From: Dipteris shenzhenensis
Lineage: Eukaryota; Polypodiophyta; Polypodiopsida; Gleicheniales
Direction: 5' to 3' (one strand)
DNA length: 64,000 nucleotides
Assembly (NCBI GenBank): GCA_047967505.1
Contig: CM106540.1
The notes below the pieces were generated by a model. It did not search any database. It was not told the DNA's origin and worked only from the letters and a program-made list of their open reading frames with translations. Of this stretch, positions 1 through 10,459 are shown one piece after another. How positions within the stretch are numbered: position 1 is the stretch's first letter; every line of letters starts with the position of its first letter. Both the position numbers and the translations under genes were made by a program.

Positions 1-7
1 GAATCCA

Positions 8-585
8 TACAAAGCCTCTGTCTCCTCCCGATGCTCGGGTATATTACTTAGCTCCAGTCCAGATGCCTTTTGATTTATTCCAATTGACAAGTCTCCCTGA
101 GGCTAGGCAGAACTTGTCAATTGAATCCGCAGCAGTAGCAAGACTAAACGCATCTCCTCTGACTGTCAGTGCGGTGTCGTCAGCAAACTCAGTGTCCAGA
201 AGCTCCTGCTCTTGCCGGATAGGCAGATGGAGGCCTAAAGTGCCATGACTGGTAACCTACATAAAGTATCTCATAGCCTCCGCTACGAAAAGGAAATACA
301 AAGCCTCTGTCTCCTCCCCATGCTGGGGTATCCTACTCAACTCCAGTCCAGATGCCTTTTGATTTGTTCCAATTAACAAGGTCCCCTTGAGGCTAGGCAG
401 AACATGTCAATTGAATCCGCAGCAGTAGCGAGACTAAACGCATCTCCTCTGACTGTCAATGCCATGTCGTCAACAAACTCAGTGTCCAAAAGCTCCTGCT
501 CTTGCCAGATAGGCAGATGAGGGCCTAAAGTGCCATGACTGGTAGCCTGCATAAAGTATCTCATAGCCTCCGCTATGAAAAGAAA
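8..585. repeat. 289-bp tandem duplication inside LINE B RT
   Basis: Sequence starting at 8 recurs from 297 with few mismatches. The same duplication, with slightly different spacing, is seen near 12927 and 13206, so it predates the copying of this block. Confidence 0.85.
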
Positions 586-867
586 AAGGTAAGGTGCAAA
601 CGGGCATCCATGTCGTACCGATCTGGATAGCCGAAAAGCCGGTCCTCTGCCTCCACAGACCACCATCCTGCTAGAAGAGTGGGAGTAAAGTGAGGAGACC
701 CAGGAAATCCATCTATCACTGAAGCCTAGCCTCCTCATAGTGCCCTCTAAGAAACCCCAATCCACCCTATCATAAGCCTTCTCAAAATCGAGAAGAAGAA
801 CTGCAATCTTGTGCTGACTCTGCTTCACCCAGTGAGTGGCCTTCCAAAAAGTAAAGATGTTATCCAA
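373..867 (-). pseudogene. LINE B reverse transcriptase palm fragment (164 codons)
   Basis: Longest open stretch of the LINE B RT. Residues 27-37 read DFEKAYDRVDW, the metal-binding motif A block of non-LTR reverse transcriptases. Residues 87-95 read GCPFAPYLF, the motif B block. Residues 131-134 read FVDD, the catalytic motif C, a variant of the usual F/YADD. In a complete element this domain would copy the LINE RNA at a nicked target site. The upstream fingers and endonuclease, and the downstream thumb, are not in this frame. The ATG used by the open frame lies inside the domain and is not a real start. Confidence 0.85.
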
Positions 868-1384
868 GATACTCCAATCTTGGACAAATCCTGTCTAAGT
901 AGCTCTGATGATATCTGGCAGCATAGGCTTTAAGCGAAGAGCCAAGGTCTTCGCTAGGATCTTATAGGTTCTCCCTAGAAGTGTAATGGGTCTCCAATTA
1001 CGTAGGACTGTCTTGTCTTCCCCTTTCGGGATAAGACAAATAACTCGATTTTAACCTAGCCTCCTCATAGTGCCCTCTAAGAAACCCCAATCCACCCTAT
1101 CATAAGCCTTCTCAAAATCGAGAAGAAGAACTGCAATCTTGTGCTGACTCTGCTTCACCCAGTGAGTGGCCTTCCAAAAAGTAAAGATGTTATCCAAGAT
1201 ACTCCAATCTTGAACAAATCCTGTCTAAGTAGCTCTGATGATATCTGGCAGCATAGGCTTTAAGCGAAGAGCCAAGGTCTTCGCTAGGATCTTATAGGTT
1301 GTCCCTAGAAGTGTAATGGGTCTCCAATTACGTAGGACTGTCTTGTCTTCCCCTTTCGGAATGAGACAAATAACTCGATTTTAA
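725..1384. repeat. 330-bp tandem duplication inside LINE B RT
   Basis: Positions 725-1054 are repeated almost perfectly at 1055-1384. The related block near 13680-13880 has only one copy, so this duplication is specific to the left block. Confidence 0.95.
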
Positions 1385-1677
1385 CCTAGGGCTTAGAAGT
1401 AATGCCTGAGTTCTAGCTGCCCTATGAAAATCCCAGCAACAAAAAAAGCATATAGTTAGTCCCTACCTAGCTACTAGGTCACGTGCACTCACACGCTTTC
1501 ACTTAGACACATAGATGATTGCATGAATAATTGTGCCACACACTTTCATTCCACACTCTAAAAGCATGTATAAAAATAAGATCTCCCACACACACACACA
1601 AAAAGGTCATACCTGCATGCCAACCAATCTATTGATCAATGATACACCACATGCACATGGATGCAGGTTAAGAAAAG

Positions 1678-3077
1678 ATGCCGCCACTGAAGAGGATGTG
1701 CAGAAAGAGCCCACCGCCTCAACTTACAGGACCCTCTCCAGAGTTCGCAGCCATCTACATCCTCTCAACCACGGCGACCACAGGCATTTGTGGTCCAGAG
1801 CGATAGCTCTGAAGAGGATTCAGTGCATGACCAAGAAAAACAAATGCCACCCTAGTCACCACCGACCTACACAGCCATTGATGGGGCCCAGTTACTGGAA
1901 CTTGTTTGGGTACCTACATCAACTTATGCTCTATCCCAGGAAGCAACATCTTACTTAGAGCAAAGGGGTCTAGGCAGTTTGCATGAGAGCCTAAAAATCC
2001 TTGGAGGACAATCCTACAATGACCACATACATCAAAGACTTTCTCCATTCCTACCACTCCAGCAATGCAAAGGTTAGCAAGTACGGTACAATCACTATAC
2101 GTCAAAGCCGACTAAACATTATCCTCGACAATATAGTCATTCAAAGAGCTTTCTCACTGCCAACACAAGGTGCCAAATACCCTACACGGCCTGCCGATAC
2201 AAAGTTTCTCGAAGTACAATCTCTCCTCACCAAGGGCACACTGTTCCATAGAGACGGCATATTGCTTCGCACAATCCTTAACCATCGCCTCAAGAAAGCA
2301 TCACAATTCCTATCCACAATCCTGGGGGTTAAGTGCGACAAGAATCGATCACTTTCACTCCACACATTTGTTTTACTGAGTAGAAAGCTAAAGCAAGACT
2401 GGGTCCAGTATTTAGTCATCTTCTTTACAAAGAAACTAGATAGTTCATCAGGCCAAAAATGTAAGATTCCACACTTATTGGCTATAATCATAAAAAAAGA
2501 ACTACAAGAAAGAGAAATGACTCTGCCCCAGTCACCAAAATCCATTGAGGAGTTGGGCATACCCTTCTCACCAGTATGGGAGCCACCACCACACATTGAT
2601 AAGTGCAGATGCCTTAGAAAAAATACATATTCTAGAGGGAACTCGAGCCTGAGGCAAGATCGCCACCAGAATCTGAGGAAAGATCGGCACCAGTGTCTGA
2701 GGCTACATCATCACTAGAACCGCCCATCGATGCCATGCCAGTCGATGAGCCACAAGGAGAGCTAAGATGAGCCATGCCAGTCGATCCAGATTGAGGAATT
2801 GCCCCACCAGATGCTACAGCTCGGTGCACAACTGCAACCAATATATCTTCAACAGCAGCAGAAGCAACCAGAGCCTGAGGCAAGATCGGCACCAGAACCT
2901 GACGTAAGATCGGCACCAGTGCTTGAGGCTACATCGTTACTAGAACCGCCCATCAACGCCATGCCAGTCGATGAGCCGCAAGGGGAGCTAGTGCCAGATC
3001 AACAGTATGACTATTGTACACAAGAGACTGAAATACCATTAGAACAATCTCCCCCAAGTACTACAGAATCATCATGA
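1678..3077 (+). pseudogene. Family M protein, N-terminal half (copy A, frameshifted)
   Basis: The start MPPLKRMCRKSPPP at 1678 is shared with copies B and C and is basic and Pro-rich. An acidic Ser/Glu stretch follows, then a globular region best seen in the open frame 2001-2717, with the block RAFSLPTQGAKYP. It is loosely reminiscent of the plant transposon-associated domains found in some retroelement ORFs, but I cannot confirm that. The open frame 2799-3077 holds short repeats rich in Glu, Pro, Ala and Ser. Frameshifts and stops separate these parts. The function is unknown. Confidence 0.55.
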
Positions 3078-3172
3078 TGGCTACATGGACACCACTTATA
3101 TCAGCAGTATCGCCAGATCTCATCACCGTCTGTCATTCTGCAACATAAAGCTAGCCAAATGACCCAAATGTA

Positions 3173-3362
3173 CACAAGGGAAAACTGAAGTATCTAGGTC
3201 AAGAACCATACTGGGTACGAAAGATGAATCCCATCGGAGCCATGCTGCTACAAACCTTGGATGGAGTTCAATTTAAAACAACAATAAACGGGAGCTGACT
3301 GAAGCGCTACTACATCAACACGCAAGCCATCCCCGACAAAAACGAAGATTTGAAAAACTAAG
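3173..3362 (+). pseudogene. Ty3/gypsy-type integrase C-terminal tail
   Basis: The frame from 3173 reads GKLKYLGQEPYWVRKMNP, then a segment ending near LKRYYINT. This matches the end of plant gypsy integrases, where a basic strand-rich module is followed by an LK(R/K)YY motif. One in-frame TGA lies just before LKRYY. No integrase core, RNase H or RT is adjacent, so the tail sits directly behind the M protein after a deletion. A similar tail is seen at 40536-40700 before another M copy, which links M to a gypsy element. Confidence 0.65.
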
Positions 3363-3443
3363 TCTTCCTTAGGATTACATTGTATCACGAGCACTCACTT
3401 GCATATGTACGTCTTCGCACATATAGGTAGAATCAATCAATTT

Positions 3444-3459
3444 AAAAAAAAAAAAAAAA
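3444..3459. repeat. A16 homopolymer
   Basis: Sixteen A residues directly after the conserved end of M copy A. It could be a retroposition poly(A) tail of M or a simple repeat. Confidence 0.9.
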
Positions 3460-3462
3460 GTG

Positions 3463-4605
3463 ATATATTCCATTCAAAACGAATCATACAACAGGTGGGA
3501 AAGAAAGTACTCTATCCCTAGCCTCAACAATGTGGCAAAAAAGCCATGGTGGTGGTCTAAAATGCCACGACATCCCAAAAGGGGTCAAATGAAAAAATAA
3601 TAAGCAGTCCCATGTCCTCATGAAGGAAAGGAGTCTCCCACGAGCTGCCAAAGAGGTGCCTGTACACCGCTCCCACTAACTCCTGAGAGTGAAGATAATC
3701 TCCGCCAAAATGGAAGCAAGAGTGTCAGCCTCCGTGCATAAATGGCCCCCAAGGACAAAAGAACATCGCGAAGACCATATCCGCCATAGAGTAATGCTGG
3801 AAATCACCTCCCAGGCTGATCCTGCAGGTGAAGTAGGCATGGAATCATGAGCAGGTACAGGTACCAAAAGTAAATCCTGCGGCTCCATGATGCTGACATC
3901 TGTGGGATCCCGTCTCTGGCGACGCTGCATGAAGAAACCGTGGTCTCGTGGCTCTGACTCAAAGAGAGCAAAGGCTCCAGATCCTCTCCCCCAAAGGGCA
4001 GCACCCCATGTCATTAGAAAGGACTCGGATGTAACATATGAGAACAACCTGAATATACATGTCCATACCACTCTAGAGCTCCATAAACAATGCCTACTAG
4101 ATTCCTCTGCAAGCTACCAACGCTTACACAAGGAGGGTCTACCCATCTGCTGAAGCCAAGTACCCACAGGTATACCCCTATGTATAGTGAGCCAAAGAAA
4201 ATAGGAGCCTTTCCTGGCTCTACTGATGCCCCAAAAGTGAGTCCAGTAGCTCAGCAAGAGCTCTCCAATAAGTCCCTGTGCGTGCCAATGCTGTGAGGCA
4301 GATGGTAGGTGATGAGAGTCTCTCTGCTGAAGCCTGTAACCTGTCCTCGTCGAGTACTGGAAAAAGGGAAGAGGACGGCCGCCTGCCACCGGAGCAGGCC
4401 GGGCCACTTCCACTCACCCGGGTCCCAATCGAGCTCCGCGAGAGGTCGACCCTGAAAAATCCAAAGTCTCCATCTAGGATCCTCTGCAATGGTCAACCTT
4501 GAAGGATCTGTGGTCCATTCCTTACCCAGGCAACCAATGATCCTGACCCTCTGCCAAAGGAGCTCCTGTCGATCCAGGGGCTGAGTGAGATACAATCTGT
4601 GAGAG
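3463..4605 (-). pseudogene. LINE B ORF2 C-terminal region with zf-RVT (copy 1)
   Basis: Minus-strand C-terminal part of LINE family B, broken over several frames. Around 4114-4200 it reads WLTIHRGIPVGTWLQQMGR followed by a Cys pair, the zf-RVT zinc finger typical of plant L1 ORF2. The open frame 3676-4071 continues the C-terminus, and 3463-3675 would be the 3' region. Positions 3776-4440 are nearly identical to 11880-12560. The piece abuts the pyrimidine-rich start of LINE A near 4606. It is not contiguous with the RT at 1-1384, because M lies between them. Confidence 0.75.
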
Positions 4606-4639
4606 GAGTCCGACTCATTCTGCCGAACTGAGCTGCTGC

Positions 4640-5420
4640 TCCTCCCCGCTCTCTTGCTGCACCCTCTCCCTCTGGCGGTCCCTCCCTCTCTCCCTTGCCC
4701 TCAGCCCCTCCCTCTCCCTCAGCCACTCCCTCCCTTCTCCTCCTCCCCTTCAGCCCGCCCCCTTCCAGCCTGCTTCCTCTCCTCCCCCTCTCAACCTGCT
4801 CCCCCGCCCCCTCCCTGCCTGCTCCCTCCCCTCCCTGCCTGCTCCCCTGCCCCCTCTCAGCCTGCTCCCCTGCCCCCTCCCTGCCTCTCCGCCCCCTCCC
4901 TGCCTGCTCCCCCGCCCCCTCCCTGCCTCTCCGTCCCCTCCCTGCCAGCCTGCCCCCTGCTCCCCCGCCCCCTCCTTGCCTCTCCGCCTCCTCCCTGCCA
5001 GCCCGCCCCCTGCTCCCCCGCCCCCTCCCTGCCTCTCCGCTCCCTCCCTGCCTGCTCCCCCGTCCCCTCCCTGCCTCTCCGCCCCCTCTCTGCCTCTCAG
5101 TCCGCCCCCTCCTCTCCCTCTCCTCCCCCTTCCCTTCACTCCCCGCTCCCTCTCCTCCCCCTCTCAGCCTGCTCCTCACCCCCTCCCTGCCCTTCCCTGC
5201 CCCTCCCTTCCTCTCCCTCTCCTCTCCCTCTCAGCCCGCCCCCTCCCTGCCCCTCAGCCCGCCCCCTTCCTGCCTCTCCTTCCTCTCCCTTTCCTCTTCC
5301 TAGCCTGCCCCCTCCCTCCCTCGCCCCTTCCCCCCTTTACCCCTCCCCTCCTCGCCCCTTCCCCCCGCTCCCTCCTCACATCCTTTCCCTATTTTCTACC
5401 CCCCTTTCTCCCGCAGCTTT
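4640..5420. repeat. Pyrimidine-rich 5' region of LINE A
   Basis: About 780 bp of almost pure C/T on the plus strand, built from degenerate repeats such as CCCCCTCCCTGCCTCTCCG and CCTGCTCCC. It is open in two plus frames, giving Pro/Ser/Leu-rich translations that are compositional, not real protein. Copy 2 has a shorter version at 44706-45235. In LINEs the 5' UTR holds the internal promoter, so this is a candidate promoter region. Confidence 0.85.
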
Positions 5421-5478
5421 TTTTGGAGCGGAAGGAGCCTCCAAATTGTTAGTGTCGGCCTCCTCACCTCGATTGGCG

Positions 5479-7019
5479 ATGGATACTCCGTCAGCCAATC
5501 CTACTCCACCTCCACCGGCCGCAAAAACTATTACCTTTTCTAAAGACAAGTTACAGCAGCTCAAGAAGGATGTAGAGATTGAATGCTCTACCACGTTGCT
5601 AGCACTCATCTTCGGGTCTCACCCCTCCAGATCCCAAGCCAGAGATTGGATGCTTACGGCTCCCCCCCCAGACCTCACTCCACGATTGTTAGATGTTCGT
5701 CTTCTGGGACGAGGTTTTTTCCAGGTTGTTTTTGACACTCCAGAGGCTGCGAGCACTGTGCTCAAGGCTGAGTTTTTACACCTGGGACACAGGAAGATCT
5801 TCTTTGAAGCCTTTCATATTGGTTTCGACCCAGTGGAGGCAGATAAGGAAATCTTTTCGCTCTTCATCAGATTCCCCGGGCTTCCCCAGGTTTACCATCG
5901 ACTTCTTTGTGTTATTGCGGAGCATTTTGGCGCAGTTGCTGAGATTCCACCCCACCCTGGGTTGCCATTGACTGCAGCAGAGGCAACCAAGGCTGATGGG
6001 GTACCTAGAGTTAGGGTCCTCTGTAAGGATCCTAATCTCAAGATGGATCATGTTATGATCCAGCACCCGGATGGTTCCTTTTTTCGCTAGAGAGTAGAGA
6101 TTTCAGGCAGACAGGACCAGTGCAGGATATGCAGGACCATTGGACACTTTGCCAGGGATTGCCCCAGGAAGAAGAAAAGGCCCAAGAAGCCCTCTGGTAC
6201 AAGTACCGCCCCGGGGCCTCGACAGGGGGGTGATATAGGTCCAGCACTTGCTCCTCGGCCTCGGCAGAGGGGTGGTACAGGTCCAGCACCTGCTCCTCGA
6301 CGTTCGCATGGCGGTCCTCCTCAGGATGGTGGTGGTACAGGTCCAGCACCTGCTCCTCGGCCTCGACAGGGGGTGGTACAGGTCCATCACCTGCTCCTCG
6401 ACCCCCACCTACCTCAGGGACACGCGACGCTCTCCGGTGGGTTCCGGCACGTGTGCAGATCCCTCCTTCAGTTCACGAGGGTACATTAGTGGACTCTGTT
6501 CCACCTCGAGCTGTCCCTCCAGTCTCACCTTGCACAATCCGAGACAATGAAGCTTCGACCTCCTCCCCGGTTGCAGCTTCTTCCCTAGATCCAGCGGTGC
6601 CAGACGCTCTTCTTGAGGCAGTAGAGGTCTCCGCGACTGGGCAGACACAGGATAGAGAGCAGTCCTCACTTCCTCCCTTGGATAGGGGGAAGGGGATGGT
6701 TTACACTTTTGATCCTCTTCCCTCCGAAGGGATCCTTCGCACTCCGGTGTCTGGCTTGCTTCACAGGAACTCGTTTTCAGCCCTGGCAGATGGTTCAGAT
6801 TTCCCAGAGGAGTTTGTGCCCGCTACTTTTGGGGAGCCAGTGATTGGGTTTCCTATTGACAGGGCTTCTTCTTCAGGTGGCAGGGTTCTTTCCCCTGTTG
6901 ATTTTTCGCCACTTGGTTCCATCCCTCCCTTCTCGAGCAAGAGGTCTTCCCCTGTTGAGGGGTTTGTTTCCGCCACTAGGTCGGGTAAGGTGTTCCACTC
7001 TACATCCTCCCGTCGATGA
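5479..7019 (+). pseudogene. LINE A ORF1: nucleic-acid-binding protein with zinc knuckle
   Basis: I chose the ATG at 5479 (MDTPSANPTPPPPAAKT) because upstream codons are C/T-repeat translation and copy 2 keeps the same start. The first 203 codons resemble the N-terminal domain (DUF4283-like) of plant LINE ORF1. TAG at 6088-6090 interrupts the frame. The same frame then has a CCHC knuckle at 6121-6162, CRICRTIGHFARDC, followed by Gly/Pro-rich repeats. A frameshift near 6430 moves the C-terminal 188 codons (6453-7019) to another frame. The ORF1 product would coat LINE RNA. Confidence 0.75.
6196..6400 (+). repeat. Coding minisatellite in ORF1 (GGTGPAPAPRPRQ repeats)
   Basis: Four imperfect units of about 42-54 bp, each with GGTACAGGTCCAGCACCTGC or a close variant, follow the zinc knuckle. 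They encode a Gly/Pro/Arg-rich flexible segment. Confidence 0.85.
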
Positions 7020-9527
7020 GGATTATTAGTTGGAACATACAGGGCCTAGGTGGCGTCCCACATCGCCGCCGTAGACAGCTGATCCGGGATCAGCTTCATC
7101 CAGGTGTTACTGGGGGTTCCATTGATATCTTATTTATTCAAGAGCACAAGCTGGATTCTAGAGATTGTGCCAAGTCAGGCAAGTTGTTTTCTGGCCATAC
7201 TTTTTGGTCACCTGCCTTGGGCACCAGGGGGGCACTTCTATTTCAGTTTCGCAGTCGGTTCTCCCCTTAGTTGTTGGACACGGAGTCATTATTCCCTCTA
7301 GAGCTCAGTGGATTATTCTTTTGATTGGAGGGCGTAAGATTGGTTTCCTTAACCTGTATGCCTCCAACATTAGAGGGGAACGTGTCCTTATGTGGAAGAC
7401 TTTGCTCTCCTGGGCCCCCATTGTGGATTCATGGGTGATTGGAGGTGACTTTAACATGGTCGAGTTACCGTCAGACAAAAAAGGGGGTAGAGAAGGTGGC
7501 CTTCACTCTTTGGAGAGAGCAGCTTGGGATGCCTTCCTTTTTCACTTCTGTGGCAGAGATACTTGGTGTGATGATACCTTTCTTATTCAACCACAGTCCC
7601 TCCTGTTCTCTTGGTCGAACAGAAGGCAGCAGATGCCTATTCATGCACGCATTGACAGATTCTATGTAGATGACTGGGCACTAGACAGAGGTGGATCGGT
7701 ATGCATTGCTGCTGGGGTTTCCACTTCAAACCACTTTCCTGTTGTGTTGGCTATCTCAGAGCCTCACTTGAGAGGCCGGTCTGCCAGCATTAGGATTCCA
7801 GATGCCTTTTACACAGAGGAGGTTATTATTGATCCAAATTTACAGTGCAGAGCTTTACTTTGCAAGATGGTGGTGCGGGGACTTATGCCAGGGCAGGAAC
7901 CGTGGAAGGACTTTCTTATCAGCAGCATACAAAGGTGCACACCTTCTTCAGGAGGAGACTGGATGAGCAGTGTTAGGTGGATCTTCACCACAGCACACCT
8001 CAGATCACCTTCGTCCCCTCTCATGGTTGCCATTCTGAAAGTTTGGGCCAGTTTCAGAAGCACTCTTCGGAGGATTCCTCCTTCCTCTCGGGAAGAGATT
8101 GATAGGCAACCCATCATGTGGAATGACAGTATTTTAGATGATCATGGCAGACCACTGGGTGCCTCACTCTACATGCAGTGGTCCAGGTGGGAGAGGGGAC
8201 TTGCATCTTCTATGGGGTCTTGGAAAGCTTTCCGCAGGCTTCCAGAGGAGACCAAATCAAGGTTGACAGGCATCTCGGCGGAGGGAGTGCAAGGGAGGAT
8301 CTTGCAGATTGAGGCAGCCCTTCCAGAGGTTTGGGTAGACACAGATGATATGCCACTCACTTCCTCCACTTGGGCAGGTACTTTTTCGAGAGGCGGTGTT
8401 CCGCTTCAGGTTTTGGCCTTTCGAGGTGCACAGGAGGATGCTTTGGTTTTTAGTGTCCAGGATGGTGGCAGATTGCTCAGATCCACAGAGGACATCTTGC
8501 TTGAGTCTGCTTTTCAGCTTATCAGGGTTGTAGGTCTGTTGGTGCAGGGATCAGATTCAGAGTGTTCCTAGACCCAGACCCCCGGCTACTCTCCACCGGG
8601 TCTTGGAGGCTCTGGCTCTATGGGGGAGTTCCCATCATGTATTTGCAGTGGGACTACGGAGAGTGGGAGTGGATTGACGCAGGGCATCGAGAGAAGAGCA
8701 TCCCCTTCTTTCGTTACACGGTCAGTAATGCTAGGAGATATCAGCTCAGTAGTAGAGGTTGGAGACCTTCCAGAGTTCCTCATTGGGAGACTTCTGATAT
8801 CACTGCGGATCCGCAGAGGTGCTTCTGGAGGAGACTCTAGAAATCCCACAGGAATAGAAAGATCACTATCTTCTTTTGGCTTTCTATCCATGGTGGGATT
8901 GCAGTGACCCTTTGGAGGTCCAGGTTCGGAGCCGACCCTACTTGCCCTCGATCCCTTTCTACTTCAAAGACTATTCAGCATTGCTTATGGGATTGCACAC
9001 AGGCGAGGATGATTTGGATGGGGGTAGCTAGGATTTTCAGTCACATTGCCCACTCCCCATTTTTTATGACACGGGGCTCAGTGGCTTGGCTTTCTCTTAC
9101 AGGACCTCAGGTTTTCTATGAGAGAGTTGACTCCTCTCAGGCCATTTCGGTTCAACGTCATCGGACTGAGTCCTGTTCGTTGGATGTGGTACCACACCTT
9201 CCTTTTACAGCTGTACATGCCTCTGTGGATACTTCTTGGGGGATTCTAGCGAGCATAGCATCCTGGCATATCTAGAGAGCCAGATGCACAGAGGCTTTGG
9301 AGGGTACTCAGGTTCATCCCTCGCACACATTGGCTAGTATCTGGACAGACACCGTACATACTTTGATGGCCGTATGGACGGGTATGCAGGGAGACTCCCG
9401 TGCAGCCTCAGCTAGGAGGGCTTCTTTCTTCAAGGAATGGAAGGATTCTCCTTTCTTCTCTGAGACTACTACAGGGTTGAGGTGGCACTTTCAGCCTCAG
9501 CCTTGGTTGTTTTCCACCTCACTTTGA
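7016..9527 (+). pseudogene. LINE A ORF2: endonuclease fused to C-terminal zf-RVT, RT missing
   Basis: The ATG at 7016 overlaps the ORF1 stop (ATGA). It begins MRIISWNIQGLGG, the start of an endonuclease/exonuclease/phosphatase domain, with IQEHKL shortly after. A frameshift near 7200 moves to the frame open to 8571, where GGDFNMVE and RIDRFYV follow. The last endonuclease motif reads SNHFPV where SDHxP is usual. Near 7825 it joins IIDPNLQCRALL, which in copy 2 lies beyond the RT. The C-terminus continues through frames 8562-8840 and 8904-9275 with zf-RVT. The second zinc Cys is Ser here, while copies 2 and 3 keep it. Confidence 0.85.
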
Positions 9528-9644
9528 GGGGGTTTTTTTATTTATCCTTATGATTTCATGATGTATTCCGCTTTGAGCTTGCTCTCGCGGGTTTTTTCTC
9601 TTACTTAATAGAAGTCTTTTTCTTGGAAAAAAATAATAATAATA
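9528..9644 (+). other. LINE A 3' UTR and tail
   Basis: About 100 bp of conserved 3' UTR ending CTTAATAGAAGTC then TTGG and an A run, followed by TAA units. The same end closes every LINE A copy in the window. Confidence 0.8.
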
Positions 9645-9726
9645 AGTAAACGGTGCCGGTCTAAACGAACTCCAATGCATAGTCCCGCCTCACTAAAACA
9701 ACCTGACCAAGTAGAGATGGGATGAA

Positions 9727-10414
9727 CATAGGCTGGATCTGTAAGCATATCCCTCCACTCCTGAGGAATAGCTCTCATGATCAGTAATCTGGTGGCAGCA
9801 ATCTGTCCAAGTGGCCCGTGTCTCTCTCTGATCTCCTCTGATATCTCCACACCTCCCCTGAACCAATCTCCGACTGTCACAACCCCCTGAGCATGCCATA
9901 TGGCCAAGGGAGTCCTAAGTTCTGTACCGAGGGAAGATCCCTGATACCGAACCATGGGGTTATGATAAAGTGGCTGTCGAGCAATTTCCTCTCTGGAGCA
10001 GGGAACTACTCTGATGAGGTGCTGTCGAAAATGATCCCATATCTGAATTAGCCTTTTCACAAGTGGTGAGCATAGGCTGGATCTGTAACCATATCCCTCC
10101 ACTCCTGAGGAATAGCTCTCATGATCAGTAATCTGGTGGCAACAATCTGTCCAAGTGGCCCGTGTCTCTCTCTGATCTCCTCCTCTGATATCTCCACACC
10201 TCCCCTGAACCAATCTCCGACTGTCACAACCCCCTGAGCATGCCATCTGGCCAAGGGAGTCCTAAGTTCTGTACAAGGGGAAGATCCCTGATACCGAACC
10301 AGGGGGTTATGATAAAGTGGCTGTCAAGCAATTTCCTCTCTGGAGGAGGGAACTGCTCTGATAAGGTGCTGTGGAAAATGATCCCATATCTGAATAAGCC
10401 TTTTCACAAGTGGT
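9727..10414. repeat. 344-bp tandem duplication in LINE C
   Basis: Sequence from 9727 recurs from 10071 with scattered mismatches and a 3-bp insertion. Confidence 0.9.
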
Positions 10415-10459
10415 GAGGAAGGCTGAGAATGCTGGTCCGTCAGGAAGATCCAACTGACT

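Larger units (their letters stand above)
1..1384 (-). mobile_element. LINE family B, reverse transcriptase portion (copy 1, broken)
   Basis: Minus-strand remnant of a plant L1-type LINE ORF2. Reading from 1384 downward, the finger region carries an ICLIPKG motif and the NWRPITLL signature, followed by the palm. The element runs off the left edge of the window. The left side has been duplicated twice locally, so the frame is not continuous. The right boundary at about 1384 is where family M begins, and the same junction occurs at 13880. The family is clear from the RT motifs; the copy is not functional. Confidence 0.85.
1385..3443 (+). mobile_element. Family M element, copy A
   Basis: Plus-strand copy of an unfamiliar repeated element, present six times in the window in whole or part. 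It opens with a leader of about 290 bp that includes a CA microsatellite near 1590, and an AG acceptor-like site just before the presumed ATG at 1678. It then runs through the M protein and a gypsy-type integrase tail, and ends at an A tract. Compared with copies B and E it lacks the coiled-coil segment, which seems deleted near 3170. Whether M is an LTR element with an extra ORF or a mobilised host gene is not settled. Confidence 0.6.
4606..9644 (+). mobile_element. LINE family A, copy 1 (RT-deleted, otherwise near full length)
   Basis: Plus-strand L1-type LINE with a C/T-rich 5' region, ORF1, ORF2 and a 3' end with a short A-rich tail followed by TAA repeats at 9628-9644. The conserved 3' end, TTGCTCTCGCGGGTTTTTTC and following, is shared with copies ending at about 49729 and 58187 and with a short insertion at 50999-51169. 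The reverse transcriptase is missing: the endonuclease runs in frame into the post-RT domain near 7825. Frameshifts occur in ORF1, in the endonuclease and near the C-terminus. I did not find a clear target-site duplication. Confidence 0.85.

Noticed and set aside
2141-2596. Minus-strand open frame of 151 codons
   Set aside because: It is the complement of the M globular region, and the plus-strand sense frame is the one conserved between copies.
3444-3459. Poly(A) tail of LINE B
   Set aside because: LINE B is on the minus strand and should show T on the plus strand at its 3' end; the A run fits the plus-strand M copy or a simple repeat.
4654-5478. Long Pro/Ser/Leu-rich open frames on both strands
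   Set aside because: They are translations of a C/T repeat, open in several frames at once; the conserved ORF1 start is at 5479.
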